This document shows positions 21,435-33,479 of a stretch of 64,000 nt of DNA, piece by piece. The notes below the pieces were generated by a model, which was not told where the DNA came from, searched no databases, and saw only the letters and a program-made list of their open reading frames with translations. A program made the position numbers and the translations under genes. Within the stretch, counting starts at the first letter, position 1; every line of letters begins with the position of its first letter. This DNA is from Camellia lanceoleosa (lineage: Eukaryota > Streptophyta > Magnoliopsida > Ericales > Theaceae): positions 103,330,182-103,394,181 of the forward strand of contig CM045761.1 of assembly GCA_025200525.1 (NCBI GenBank), in the 5' to 3' direction.

Positions 21435-24400
21435 TGTAGACACCCCATTTTTGACCGTCCATAAGACTTGGACGCGACTGATGGTTTACATGGTGAAGAA
21501 AGATGTGCAGGGGAAAAGTGCAATTTCTTCGACAAAGAGAGAGTCAAACCTCAACTTCATGCCCTTTTTGGACCAAAACAATCTTGATCAAAAGATTTTG
21601 GATCTCAAAACCCTCTCTTTCGAAACATTTTGAAAATAAAGTTTTTACGATGTTCCGAGGCTCGTATTTTGTCAAATGTTGCGCTTTTCGGTAAACCGAG
21701 CAAGGACAAAGTGGAAATGAATGAAAGAGAGATGAAATATTTGAAAAATCTTTCAAAACACCTCACTTAGGGGTTCGGAGTCGAAGAAAAGAAGAGAAGA
21801 GGGAAGAAATTCAATCGGGGGAGAAAATGGGCATGAACCGTTAAGAGAGAGTCAAGTAGCCCTCGCCGAATCGGGCCTATTCACTTGGATACTTGGAATC
21901 AAGCTATGAGGCCACCACCGTTGGAAATCTTACTCCCGGGGCTTCATTTTTCACTCAAGAATCTCCTAAATCCAATTCCGGATAGGGGAGATATCGTTGA
22001 TTGAAGTAGGGTATCACTCCGATTGGGACCGAATCTGCGCGGCTTCACGGAAACGGGCCTAACTTTTTCCATAGGAGGAATTGTGATGCAAGGTTTGTTT
22101 CATTTGAAAGCTAACTTCTGGGGCTTCAATTTAGACACTTGAACGGCCACATTTGGACTTCCCAAACACCCACCGGCCACTTTTCTTTCCGGCAGCCCAT
22201 GTTTTTTGTCCTGAAAGTAGCTGGCCGGCCAGAAAAGCCAGGAAAAGTAGCTGGCCGGCCAGAAAACACATAAAAAGTAGCTGGCCGGCCACCTAAGCCC
22301 AAGAAAACTGGCTGGCCATGTTCCTCACACCTGGTTCCTTCCAAAAATGCCCTCCTTTCCCTCCTAGATTGTGTATCCGGGTTTGCCAACTTTTGGGGTA
22401 AAACTCGGCTTGTTTTCCCCCCTTTTTTCCCCCTCCTTTTTCACCTCTTTTTTCCTATAAAAACCAGCATCTCAGGTCTGGTTTGGGGTTGAAAATTTTT
22501 GTCTTGAAGCCTTGCATACATACCTCCATTCATCTCCCACTTCCAAGCTCCAAACATCCAAGTTCCTACACCCTTTCTTCACCATCACCTAGCACCACAC
22601 CACCACCTCCATTCCAGCCATTTGGAGCAGCTTTCCAGAGCTTGAGAGGCAACATTTCTTGGTCCAAGAAGCAACCAAAGATTGGTCTTCAAGGGTGAGT
22701 GCCATTTCCCTCTTTTCTAGTTCATTTTTGTACCATTTCTTAGGCCTTTTGGATTGCTGTTTTGAGCTCCGACCATAACTGGAACTAGGCTTATTTTGAG
22801 CCATTTTTCATGTTTGTTGAAGGGTCTTACCCTGTTTGAGACCTCCAGCCACCACTTTCTTCATTACCCCTCTTGGATGCCATATTTTTGCATGATATTT
22901 TTGGCCTATATATAATCTGTTTTGAGCTCTGTCATAAACTGTGAAGTATCTTATTTTGAGCCCTTCTTCAACATTGAAGAAGGGCTCACCACTTTTTGGG
23001 ACCTCCATGTATCACTTGCCATTGTACCCCTTTTTGGTCCCCATTTTTGCATGATTTATTAGCCTATTGTGTCTCTGTTTTTGGACTTTGGTCAGAACTA
23101 AAAATGGCCCTATTTTGACCCCCTATTCATGTTTCATTAAGGGTCTATGGCTGTTTGAGATATCTTTGGTATACTTCATGTTATAGCCTTCTTGGTGGCC
23201 TTATTTTGCATGATATTTTGAGCCTATTTGCACACTGTTTTGAGCTCGGACATCGACTGTAAAAAGCCTTATTTTGGGTCCCTCTTAAAAATTTTTGAAG
23301 GTCCCTGACTTGTTTGAGACCTCCATGCACCACTTGCTTCTTTGCCCCTTGGTTGGCTCATTTCTTGCACGAGATCTTTGGCATAGTTGCATCTGTTTTT
23401 GGGACCTGTCATAAAATGTAATACATCATATTTTTGGCCCCTCTTCAATATTGTAGAAGGCCCCTTCTCTGTTTGGGGCCATCATTTGTGACTTGCTTCA
23501 TTACCTCCCCGGCGGAGCCATTTTTGCATGCTAATTTATCCCTACCTGGGCCCACTGTTTGGCCTCACTTTAAACTGTAAAAATTCTTGTCTCGGGGCTG
23601 CCTTGCTTCTGTCTTTTCATTTCATATTCAAATTATGTATGCATTGTATAGTTACAGGCCATTTCATGCGCCAAAACCCGTGTTTCGGGACCCGTTTCAT
23701 GCATCGGGTTTCTTTTTACCGGGTTTCGGGGCTGTTTTGCATCTCATATTGCCTCTAAAAATTTCATGATCATATGCCATATTCCATGTTTTGCCATGTC
23801 TTGTTAGAGTGGCATTCCGTGCCGTAGGTTCGGTTCTCGGTTTGCGTGCACGTGTGCACGTATCCCGAGTTGTCTCATTTTCATCATTATGGCCTCTTAT
23901 GCGAGTGTGGCTGAGGTCCACTCATGTTAGTGTAAGTCCATATTGCATTGTGTATGCCATTTCATTCCATAGCATTGTGTATGCTAGGTTGTATGTAAGC
24001 GCATTGTGTATGCCATGTTTCCTCGTGCATCGTGTATGCCATTCCATAACATTGTGCATGTTAGGTTGTATCTTAGTTGCATTTCATGCATATCATGCAT
24101 ATTGCATCGTGTTCGGGATAGGAGTTAGCCTGGGCATGGGAAACGAGGTACGTTCCGTACTCTGAGTGACGGATGCCTCAATTCCCCAGTCACCAACACT
24201 CCGGATTATCCATGATGGAGTTAGGTTTTGTTGTATTTTCATATGCATTCATTTCATATTGAGTTGTGCAATTTGACTCATCGGCCATCATGCATCGATA
24301 TGCGTGATTAGTGGCACGAGAATCGAGACATGCATACATTTGTGAAAATACATTCCCATGCCCCTTTCCTGCTCTCTGTTGCAACAAAATGAAGAATTAG

Positions 24401-25732
24401 CAACTTTTCAGAGCTTGGCACGCATTTCAAGAACAGGTGCAAACAGAGGCTAATTGGGGCATCGTCATGGATTTCCGCACAAAGGCAACCCGAACATGCA
24501 TCATTCATCACCCGGAGCGGAATCAAGCGCCCCGGCCTCCATGCGCTTCTGACAATTTCTTAGTTAATTTGTTAATTAATTAGGAATTTGTACATTATTT
24601 GACTGTATTTATTCTTTATTCCGGATCAGTATATTTATTCGACCCTCTGCGAGGGCATAATTGTAATAAGTGTGCGTGAGTGTGATGTATGTCTTCCAAC
24701 CCCACGTCTTTCTTCCTTTTATTTACCAAATTATGATGGTTAGACTAGGGCATATTTCAATTAGCATACAAGATGACAAAGATGTTTGCATCATTCATTT
24801 GTTTTATGCGTCTTACAAGATCATACAAATCGTGCATTTGTATTTCAATTCCAAATTGAATACGTGTTAGTTGTAGCATTCCATATGCCATGTTTAGAAT
24901 AGCCGAGCCTGCTATAGTTGCATTTTTGCATGTGTTGCATTAGGCAATCCTGTATATTTAGGATCATGCATGATTTCTAATGAGTTTCTGTTTTGGCTTA
25001 GAGTACTCGGTGAGTTTTTATGCTTTAGCATCCTTGCATGCATGTGAGTGACTGCCATGATAGCATGCTTACCATGAGGCTAACTGCTTATGTGATATAA
25101 CTGCCTTGAATGCCTGTGGGTGGAGGTTGAGTTACTTGAAGTGGAACAAATCATTGACTGTTTATTTTAAGCCCACTAGATAGTGGCAAAATCATGTTTT
25201 CTAAGCCCACCCGAGGGTGGCAAATCCACGTCTTAGCCTACCTGCGGGTAGCACCATCAAACCATTTTCAAACAAACAAACATGAAATGTTTTATTCCAA
25301 TTCAGGCGACTCAGTCTATACTTGTATGCTGTGCACATCACATAGTAAATCTAGGCTAATAACCGGAATAAGAACACACAATGTTTTCAAAAATAGATAT
25401 CATGGTTAGTAGAGGCCGATCTTTGACCGGGCGAGCGGGGGTGCTCATGAAGTGACCTTCCCTAACCGTATCCAAGTTCCCGAGCCGAGGCAACTTTAGT
25501 GATGACGGACATGTGGCCTTTGGCACCGAGTCAGGGTTTCTTAAATTTCCCATTTAAAAAATATTTAGGTGGCGACTCTGTATCTGGCAAAGCAGTCCAT
25601 GTTTGGCACTTCTTTCAAAAAAATCTGTTTTCAAAATGATTTGCCGGATTTGGACTCTTTGGTTCAAGATTAAGAACCGTGACACAAAAATCGAGTCCAA
25701 GCTGTAGCGAGGTCCCCCGCGGGCTTGTTACA
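21435..25732 (+). repeat. Element 1 3' LTR (4298 bp)
   Basis: Same ends and inner order as the 5' LTR: CTGGCCGGCC array near 22216-22292, TATA at 22456, hairpin trio near 25172-25250. By eye about 3% substitutions over the first 300 bases. Small indels occur at 23701-23718 (an extra TTTTTACCGGGTTTC-like piece) and around 24525-24560 and 24605-24650. Confidence 0.93.
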
Positions 25733-25737
25733 CAAAT
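25733..25737. repeat. Target-site duplication of element 1 (right), CAAAT
   Basis: Direct copy of 8325-8329, followed by ATTTTTGTTACG exactly as in the unoccupied paralogous site at 7441. Confidence 0.93.
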
Positions 25738-26575
25738 ATTTTTGTTACGAAAAGTGCTGTTATTATATTTTTAGGAACAAAAATTAGATATTAATAATGA
25801 AATATTATCCGTTTGAAATCAAATTTTTTGTCTCAAAAAATAAACCATTTTGAGATCAAATTATTTTGTCCCTAAAAGTCTATTTCCTAGTGATATTTTT
25901 AAAATTTTGTCATTAAAAGTCTTGTTTTGGACTTTTCAGAATGACATTTTGACGACTATCCTCGTGACGAGAGAAATTGGTCCTTAAATGTCTTTTGTAA
26001 CAAAATTTTCACTTTTTGAAACCAAAGCATTTGGTCTCTAAAACTCTTATTTGTTGTAGTGCATTATACCCGGCACATTAGAGTGTCACATTTGAAAAAT
26101 GTATACTAGAGAGACTTTAATTTTTTTATAGTGTCACATCACACTTGCCATGTTGGAAAGTCGCATGTCACGTTTGGGAAAAGCACACTAAGGAGTATTT
26201 ATTTTTTTGTTACAACATACCCGCCACGTTGTCATGTTTGAGAAAAATACACTAAGAAGTTTTTCATTTTTTTAGAATGTTATATCATACCCGTCACGTT
26301 ATCACATTTGAAAAAAATACAATAAGGAGTTTTTTTCTTTTTGAAGTGTCACATCATACCTGCCACGTTGTCACATTAGGAAAAAGTATATTAAAGAGTT
26401 TTTATTTTTATTTTTTTTTGAGTAAAAGTTTTGGAGTGTCACGTCATATCCGCTACATTGTCACATTTAGGAAAAATATACCATGGAGTTTTTAATTTTT
26501 TTGGAATATCACATCGTTAGAGTATTACATTAATACCTATCACGTTAGAGTATCACATCATTCATGTCACATTAA
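25738..26575. repeat. Tandem duplication unit 2, right part, and ~75-80-bp tandem repeat
   Basis: 25738-26061 is the rest of MITE copy 2, ending TTGTTGTAGTG. From 26062 to about 26575 there are six or seven degenerate copies of a unit with CATACCCGCCACGTTGTCAC and a following AAAAATACACTAAGGAG. Unit 1 at 7766-7960 has only two or three such copies, so the array has expanded on this side. Confidence 0.75.
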
Positions 26576-27045
26576 TAAAAAAATATAGTTGTCCACCAAA
26601 ACACTACTAAAATCAAAAATAGGACCACACAGAAAGAAACTCTCCACTAATAAGACTTAACAGATCAATAGAAAAAATTTAAGACTAATTAAAATACTTA
26701 TTTGTCAGATTGGATTTGTTGGTAAATATCATGATTGATTAATTAAGATAGTATTTAATTCACTAAAATAAAGGTGAAATTAAAATTATTCTCTCACAAT
26801 GTTCATTCATACATTTGGCTCACTAAAAAAAGATTTTAAAAAATGCACTATAATTGGACATTCCATAGAGAGGTTAAAGAATGGTCACTATTATATTTTC
26901 TACTTTTTCAAAGGTAGAAAATATTTTTCAATGTGAAAAACATTTTGTGGAATAATGTCTTATAATGTCACCAAATTACTACCATTATCATTGTTGTCAT
27001 CGCCGCCACACCATCACCTCTGCTGTGGTGCCAATATCACCTCTA
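26576..27045. other. AT-rich spacer, no feature recognised
   Basis: AT-rich sequence with a short CACCATCACC/GCCGCCAC stretch at 27000-27030 just before the CACTA end. No gene or transposon end was recognised. Confidence 0.4.
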
Positions 27046-27064
27046 CACTACAAGAATTTTCACT

Positions 27065-27790
27065 TTTTGAGACTAAATTTTTAGTCGGCAAAAGTTAATT
27101 TTTAGTCGCCGAAGGATTTCAGTGACTAAATTATTTGGTCGCAAAAGTAGTCGTCGAAGAATTGTCGGTAAAGGTAATTAGCGACTAAAATTATTTTAGT
27201 CGCCAAATGTATACAATTTTCGACTAAAACTTTAGTTGCCAAAAGGTTAGACATTAAATTAAATTAGTACATTTTTGGCAACCAAACTTTTAGTCTCCTA
27301 AAGTCCCACATTTTTACCTACTAAAATTTTAATCAGCAAAGAGTTCTTGTTTTGGCTACTAAAAATTTAGTCGCCTAAAGTCCCACATTTTTTCCTAATA
27401 AAATTTTAGTCAATAAAGAGTTATTATTTTCGCCACTAAAAATTTGGTCACCTAAAGTCCCACATTTTTTGCTACTAAATTTTTAGTCGGCAAAGAGTTC
27501 TTGTTTTGGCTACTAAATATTTGATCGCCTAAAATCTCACATTTTTTGCTACTAAATTTTTAGTCAGAAAAAGTATTTTTATTCTTTAGTTTTTGTTTTT
27601 AGCAACAAAATATTTCAGTCGCCAAATGTTTGATTTTCTTTTGGCTACTAAACTTTTAGTCGTCAAATGTCTTTTTTTCTTTTTTTTTCTTTTTCTTTTT
27701 TTTTTTCTACAAAACTTTTAATCGCCAAATGTATGTCTTTCCTAATTTCTTTTTAATTACTAATTGTTTAGTCGCCAAAAACATGATATT
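27065..27790. repeat. CACTA subterminal repeats (TTTAGTCGCCAAA)
   Basis: At least a dozen copies of TAGTCGCCAAA/TAGTCGGCAAA and its complement, with spacers of 20-60 bases and a CTAAAGTCCCACATTTTT phrase repeated four times. Dense subterminal repeats of this size are typical of CACTA ends. Confidence 0.8.
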
Positions 27791-28680
27791 ATATGTTATC
27801 GCAAAATTATAATTTCTTCACAACCTGTCTATATTTCATGCAACCTATAATACGTATATAAACAAAATGATACATACTGTCAATCATTCCACAATCTACA
27901 TCCATATACAAAAAATAAATAATTTTAAATGTCAAAATTTATACAAACCAACTATTGTCCGAACTAAAATAATAATTTCATACAAAATATATCATACAAA
28001 AATCAAAGCACTCCGTATACAAAAAATATATTTACTACCAAGCGAAATTACCATTTGGCATGGTACAAATTACCATCATGATTTGTACCACAACAAGTTT
28101 TCTATAGACCATGACAAAAAGTCATATATGTAAGCCGACAAATGGTATATATGTACCACAACAAAAGATGATTTATGTGCCACGACAAAAGTTTTTCTAT
28201 AGACCACGACAAAAGGTCATATATGTACGCCGACAAAAGGTGAACTATGTACCACGGCAGCCAATATCTATTGATTGCCCAAAGTTTTCTGTATCAGTAA
28301 TAGTGAGCCACACAAAAGTTGAGGATGACAAAAGTATTATATTAGTTCTATACAAAAGTGAAAACTCTTCTCCATACACCAATATGGATTATCCACAAGT
28401 CCACGCAACAAAGGCATCTACAAAGAAAAACAAAAAAATGAAATATTAGAATTGGTTACAAAATATCAATTCAGTCAACCATATGGAACATGTTCTAACA
28501 GGCATTTAAGGTAGAACAATCCAGAAATGTCTTCTTGGAAATAAAAGGAAGTATATATATATATATGTATCATGCAATATTTATTCCAACCAACTGCACA
28601 AACAATCTAATATGTCACAGAAATCGTCCTGTAAATATATGAAGGCAATTATTAGAATATATACATTTTATTTTCATAAA
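27791..28680. repeat. CACTA interior with a 30-bp tandem repeat (28105-28262)
   Basis: AT-rich DNA. From 28105 to 28262 about five copies of a 30-base unit containing CCACGACAAAAG and TATATGTA occur. Because 30 is a multiple of 3, a plus-strand frame reads a repeated YVPRQK-like decapeptide; I see no other sign that it is a gene. A TA microsatellite lies at 28552-28568. Confidence 0.55.
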
Positions 28681-30690
28681 GTTGTCGCTTTTTAAACTAA
28701 GTATTACGAGTTTTTCGACTAAGTGTAAGGCGTATTCAACTCAAACTCCAAGCCTACGGGTCCTAATTACATTATGTCAGTTGTCACAGGTCATAATTGT
28801 CATGGGGAAGCAGTTTCTGAGAGCCACACGGTGGTTCGGGGGCTATTATGAATTTTTGCCCCCGGAAAGCTCTTTTTCGAGTAAGTTTAAGGCGTATTCG
28901 GCTCTAACTCTCTAGCTACGAATCCAAATTACATTCCATCAGTTGTCACTAGTCTTATTTGTCATGGGGAAGCTGTCTGTGAGAGTCACATGGTGGTTTG
29001 GGGGCTGTTTTGAATTTTCACCCCCGAAACGCCCTTTTTCAACCAAGTTTAAGGCGTATTTGGCTCTAACTCCCAACCTACTGGTCTGGATTACATTCCA
29101 TCAGTTGTCACAAGTTCTATTTGTCATAGAGGAACTATCCCTATGAGCCAAATGGTGGTTCGGGGGCTATTTTGAATTTTCGCCCCCGAAACGCCCTTTT
29201 TCGACTAAGTTTAGGGCATATTCGGCTCTAACTCCCAACATACGGGTCCGGATTACATTCTATCAGTTGTCACTAGTCCTATTTTTCATGGGAAAGCTGT
29301 CCGTGAAAATCACATGATTGTTTGAGGGCTGTTTTGAATTTTCGCAGCCGAAAGCTCTTTTTCAAGAAAGTTTAAGGCGTATTCAGCTCTAACTCTCTGC
29401 CTACGGGTCTGAATTATGTTCTGTCAGTTGTCACAAGTCCTATTTGTCCTAGGGGAGATGTCCGTGAGATTCACACGATTATTCGAGGGCTGTTTTGAAT
29501 TTTTGTCCCTCGAAAAGCTCTTTTTCGAGTAAGTTTAAGGCGTATTCAGCTCTAACTCTCTACCTATGGGTCTAAATTACGTTCTGTCAGTTGTCACAAG
29601 TCCTATTTGTCATGGGGAAGCTGTCCGTGAGAGTCACACAATCGTTCGAGGGTTGTTTTGAATTTTTGCCCCCGAAAAGCTCTTTTTCGAGTAAGTATAA
29701 GGCGTATTCAGCTCTAACTCTCTACCTACGAGTCCGAATTACATTCTATCAGTTGTCACGAGTCCTATTTGTCACGAGAAAGCTATCTATGAGAGTCACA
29801 TGGCAGTTCGAGGGCTATTTTGAATTTTCACCTCCGGAAAGCTCTTTTTCGAGTAAGTTTAAGGCGTATTCGGCTCTAACTCTCTATCTACGGGTCCGAA
29901 TTATGTTCCGTTAGTTGTCACAAGTCCGATTTGTCATGGGAAAGCTTTCTGTGAGAGTCAGACGGTCGTTCGAGGGCTATTTTGAATTTTTGCTCCCGGA
30001 AAGCTCTTTTTCGAGTAAGTTTAAGGCGTATTCGACTCTAACTCTCTACCTGCAGGTCCGAATTACGTTTCGTCAGTTGTGACAAGTCCTATTTGTCATG
30101 GGGAATCTATCCATGAGAGTCACATAGTTGTTCAAGGGCTTCTTTGAATTTTTTCCCCCGAAAAGCTCGTTTCAAATGCGTTTAAGGCGTATTCGGCTCT
30201 AACTCTCTGCCTACTGGTCCGAATTACATTCCGTCAATTGTCACATGTCTTATTTGTCATGGGGAAGCTATTCGTGAGAGTCACATGGTGGTTCGGGGGC
30301 TATTTTGAATTTTTGCCCTCGAAATGCCTTTTTTTGACTAAGTTTAGGGCGTATTTGGCTCTAACTCCCAACTTAGGGGTCCAAATTACATTCTGTCAAT
30401 TGTCACAAGTCCTATTTTTCATGGAGAAATTGTCTGTGTGAGTCACATGGTGGTTCGGGGGCTGTTTTGAATTTTCACCCCCGAAACGCTCTTTTTCAAC
30501 TAAGTTTAAGGCATATTCACCTCTAACTCCCAACCTACAGGTTCGGATTATATTTTGTCAGTTGTCATAGGTCCTATTTGTCATGAGAAAGCTGTCCATG
30601 AGAGTCACACGATCGTTCGGGGGCTGTTTTAAATTTTCACCCTTGAAACGCCCTTTTTCAACTAAGTTTAGGGCGTGTTCCTCTATGTTA
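28681..30690 (+). repeat. 161-162-bp tandem repeat, block 1 (about 12 copies)
   Basis: Units contain AAGTTTAAGGCGTATTCGGC, a CAGTTGTCACAAGTCCTATT phrase, and the hairpin TTCGGGGGC...GCCCCCGAA (9-bp stem, about 13-base loop). The phrase AAGGCGTATT recurs at 28727, 28889 and 29051, giving the period. Copies differ by perhaps 10-15% by eye. Since 162 is a multiple of 3 with few stops, plus-strand frames of 60-190 codons appear; they are repeat artefacts. Confidence 0.9.
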
Positions 30691-31519
30691 TGGAGAAAAA
30701 AAAAAAAGAAGAGGGAAAAAGAAAAAAAAATTAAAAGAAAAGCAATCAGATGGACTTGAGTTCCTATTTATAGATATAATCAAGAAACCTCCAAAGAATA
30801 GAGGAAAATATATATATATATATATATTTATATATCAAAGAAGGAACAAACAAATTTTGTTAAAGTCATTTCTGAACCTGTCAATCTAGATCTACCCTAC
30901 CATCCTACTTTTAAGACCACATCTTTCATTAAAATAGAATCAGTATTAGGCCTCCATCTAAACAAATACGCATTTACAATCTTTGGTATACCCATTATCT
31001 TTGTTAAGGCTTTCATTCAACAACAAACAAATGATCCGAATAGTTTCATTATATAGCCCAGGTAAGGGTAGTGAATCAATTCCAAATTTCTAGTGCAACA
31101 AAAATGAGAAGGCATTCATGGAACACTACAAAAATGATTGAGTCAGGATGCTAAATTATCAATGTAATTGCCAGGAAACAAATGAATCAACGCTAGAGGG
31201 TGTTCAAATGTTTGTATTTTGTACAGATTGAGGCATCACTAAAATAAAAAAAATAAAAAAATTCATAAACTAAAAAAATTGCTAACTGCCAAACATTTGG
31301 AAACTAGTAGACAAGGTTCCATGGATACAAGCTTTGCCATTCTAGTGTTTATATAATAAAAAGGATGTTAAATGATTTATGATAAGCCATTTAACCATTA
31401 CAACAGCGTGTCATGAAGAAACTAAGAAGAATATACCTTGGTAGGCTTCTTCTAGAATTCATATAACTGTTGTGTTGCCATTGAAAATGACAGATAACAA
31501 TATCAAATGAGGATGTTCT
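30691..31519. other. Non-repetitive spacer between the two repeat blocks
   Basis: Begins with an A/G-rich tract (30691-30745) and a TA microsatellite (30812-30836), then AT-rich DNA without a recognisable gene. It probably belongs to the CACTA interior or is a small insertion splitting the satellite array. Confidence 0.4.
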
Positions 31520-32075
31520 ATTTCTCAGTTGTCACAAGTCCTATTTGTCCTGGGGAAGTATGCGTGAGAGTCACACGGCCATTCGGAGGCTATTTTGAAT
31601 TTTCGCCCCCGAAAAACTCTTTTTCGAGTAAGTTTAGGACATATTCGGCTCTAACTCTCTACCTATGGATCCGAATTACATTCCGTCAGTTGTCGCAAGT
31701 CCTCTTTGTCATTGGTAAGCTATCTGTGAGAGTCACATGGTCGTTCGGGGGTAGTTTTGAATTTTCACCCCCGAAAAGCTCTTTTTCGAGTAAGTTTAGG
31801 GTGTATTCAGCTCTAACTCTCTACTTATGGGTCCGAATTACATTCCGTCAGTTGTCACAAGTCCTATTTGTCATGGGGAAGCTGTCTGTGAAAGTCACAC
31901 AGTCGTTCAGGTGCTGTTTTGAATTTTCACCCTCGGAAAGCTCTTTTTTGAGTAAGTTTAGTGCGTATTCGGCTCTAACTCTCTACCTACAAGTCCGAAT
32001 TACATTCCATCAGTTGTCACAAGTCCTATTTGCCACGGGGAAGCTGTCCATGAGAGTCACACAATCCTATTTGTA
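31520..32075 (+). repeat. 161-162-bp tandem repeat, block 2 (about 3.5 copies)
   Basis: Same monomer as 28681-30690, beginning within the unit at CAGTTGTCACAAGTCCTATT. The GC hairpin is kept but imperfect in most copies. A 189-codon frame (31507-32076) crosses the block because the period is close to a multiple of three. Confidence 0.88.
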
Positions 32076-32857
32076 AGCCAAATGTAAGTATCTAGAATTC
32101 CCTCTTTTCATTTTTTAGTTTTTGGTAATAATATATATTCATAATGATAAACTTTGATTTGACAATCAACTCTGTAGCTTTGTTGGTTGGATGGCATTAC
32201 TATCTTCCTTACACCATATACACCATATGGATTTTACCCATCTACTTGTAAATTTTGAAAGAAAAAATTTAGAGGGCAATTCAATTTGAATTCATTGGAT
32301 AGTCAATGTCTAGTCAAATACATTTCTCTGAACTCAAGAATTACTGAAAAACACAGTTATACAATTTTTTATACCATCAAGTACATTTCTATGGTACCCT
32401 AAGATCATAATTGTGTGAAGAAACAATGTGTAGTTTGTGTTGCTATAATATTAATTTTAATTTTGGTTTTTGAGCCCTTCTTTTTAATTAGTTTATGTTG
32501 CAAGTGTTCCTTCAAGACAAATGTGAACCATAACTTTACTCTAGCCCTAACAGATCCTATGGCAAGGAACCCGAAGAAAAAATGGATGGAATTATTGCCC
32601 CTATAGAGACTAGAACCCAGAGTCACTTGCTCACCAAACATGGTGAAAGTGAATTCCCACCTGCTAGGCTACCACTCTTGGTAATTAAAACAAAAAAAAG
32701 GAATCCTATTGACAAGGCAATAGGAATTTTAGTTTTGAATTGCCCTGTTTCCATAAAGGAATTTCAGTTTTGAATTGCCCTATTAACTTCCAACAATTCT
32801 TGGACAATAAGCCTTATTTGAACTCAAAAAGCATTGATCTCATTCAGTAAACAATTT
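32076..32857. other. CACTA interior without recognisable genes
   Basis: AT-rich DNA. A short duplicated phrase (GTTTTGAATTGCCCT) occurs at about 32732 and 32767. Transposase-like coding ends at about 32860, and nothing further matches the catalytic part of TNP2. Confidence 0.45.
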
Positions 32858-33479
32858 TCACATTGAAGCATTGTCCTTCCAAAACAAAATACAATCATTC
32901 TTGCACGCATGAATGGCCTCGTATCCCAAACCCAATTCACGTAAGAACTTTTTCGCTTCATAAAGGGTCCATGGAACAGTTTCATCACACTTTGGGAGAA
33001 TGTCTTTGAAAACTTGCATAACCATATTGAAAGATTTGTTGCTCCATTTATTGTACACCTTAATATGAAGCATCTTAATAACAAAGGACAATACATAAAA
33101 CTTATCACACCCTGGGTACACTTTGCATCGAGCATCATCAAACAACCTAATGAAATTCAGGAAATTTTCTCTCTCCGAGCTATTAGGTTCTTCGTCGATA
33201 TGATCATCTATGAAGCCACTCATGTAAATCTTTTCCAACATAGTAGGCAACTCGCCCAATTTATCGTCAATGTCAAAAATTGCAGCTCCATATCTTTCAC
33301 CCTAAATGTTTGACACACTAGGCTGATCATGACACAATGGAACATGTTCCCCATGGTGCACCCAAGTTCTATATGAGCACGCGATTCCTCTTCGAATCAA
33401 GTGCAGCCACACAACTTGTCGACTATGTTTTGTGCCATTCAAGCAATCGACACATGGAAAACGAATGTCATCGTGTGGG
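32858..33479 (-). pseudogene. TNP2-type CACTA transposase fragment (codons after 34)
   Basis: On the minus strand from 33479 downward comes the rest of a transposase-associated domain: DDIRFPCVDCLNG, then VWLHLIRRGIACSYRTWVHHGE. A linker follows, then residues typical of plant TNP2 proteins: a YNKWSNKSFNMVMQVFKDIL stretch, YEAKKFLRELGLGYEAIHAC and KNDCILFWKDNAS. The family enzyme cuts and moves CACTA elements. The reading frame ends at about 32860, before the catalytic region, and at least one frame change lies near 33260-33300. The missing first 34 codons are at 61051-61153. Confidence 0.85.
33475..33479. repeat. Target-site duplication of element 2 (left), GTGGG
   Basis: GTGGG precedes the LTR; GTAGG follows the other LTR at 61051-61055, one transition apart. 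Removing the element and one copy puts the transposase reading frame back in phase across the junction, which supports these limits. Confidence 0.8.

Larger units (their letters stand above)
8330..25732 (+). mobile_element. Element 1: complete non-autonomous Tat/Ogre-like LTR retrotransposon with gag only (TR-GAG-like)
   Basis: A 17.4-kb element. 5' LTR 8330-12629, PBS 12635-12652, gag-like frame 13487-15202, a long noncoding part with several tandem arrays, PPT just before 21435, and 3' LTR 21435-25732. Both LTRs run TG...CA and differ by only a few percent by eye, mostly substitutions, so the insertion is fairly recent. No protease, reverse transcriptase, RNase H or integrase motif was found in any frame of the 8.8-kb interior, so movement would need enzymes from a partner element. 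LTR length, tRNA-Arg primer site and Tat-type zinc knuckle point to the Tat/Ogre side of Ty3/Gypsy. The gag-only design fits the described TR-GAG class. Confidence 0.9.
27046..33479 (-). mobile_element. Decayed CACTA (En/Spm) DNA transposon, 3' part
   Basis: The left terminus is CACTACAAGAA at 27046-27056, the standard plant CACTA end. Behind it, 27065-27790 holds many direct and inverted copies of TTTAGTCGCCAAA, the kind of subterminal repeats bound by TNPA-like proteins. Then come a 30-bp repeat, two blocks of a 161-162-bp repeat, and the 5' portion of a TNP2-type transposase gene on the minus strand. The catalytic core of the transposase is missing, so this is a deletion derivative. Element 2 splits it at 33479/61051. 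I found no matching TTCTTGTAGTG end to the right of 61153, so its far end is missing, mutated or outside the window. Confidence 0.8.

Noticed and set aside
28682..32076. Plus-strand frames of 60-190 codons (MGKLSVRVTW... type)
   Set aside because: They follow the 161-162-bp DNA repeat, are interrupted in most copies, and resemble no protein family I recognise.
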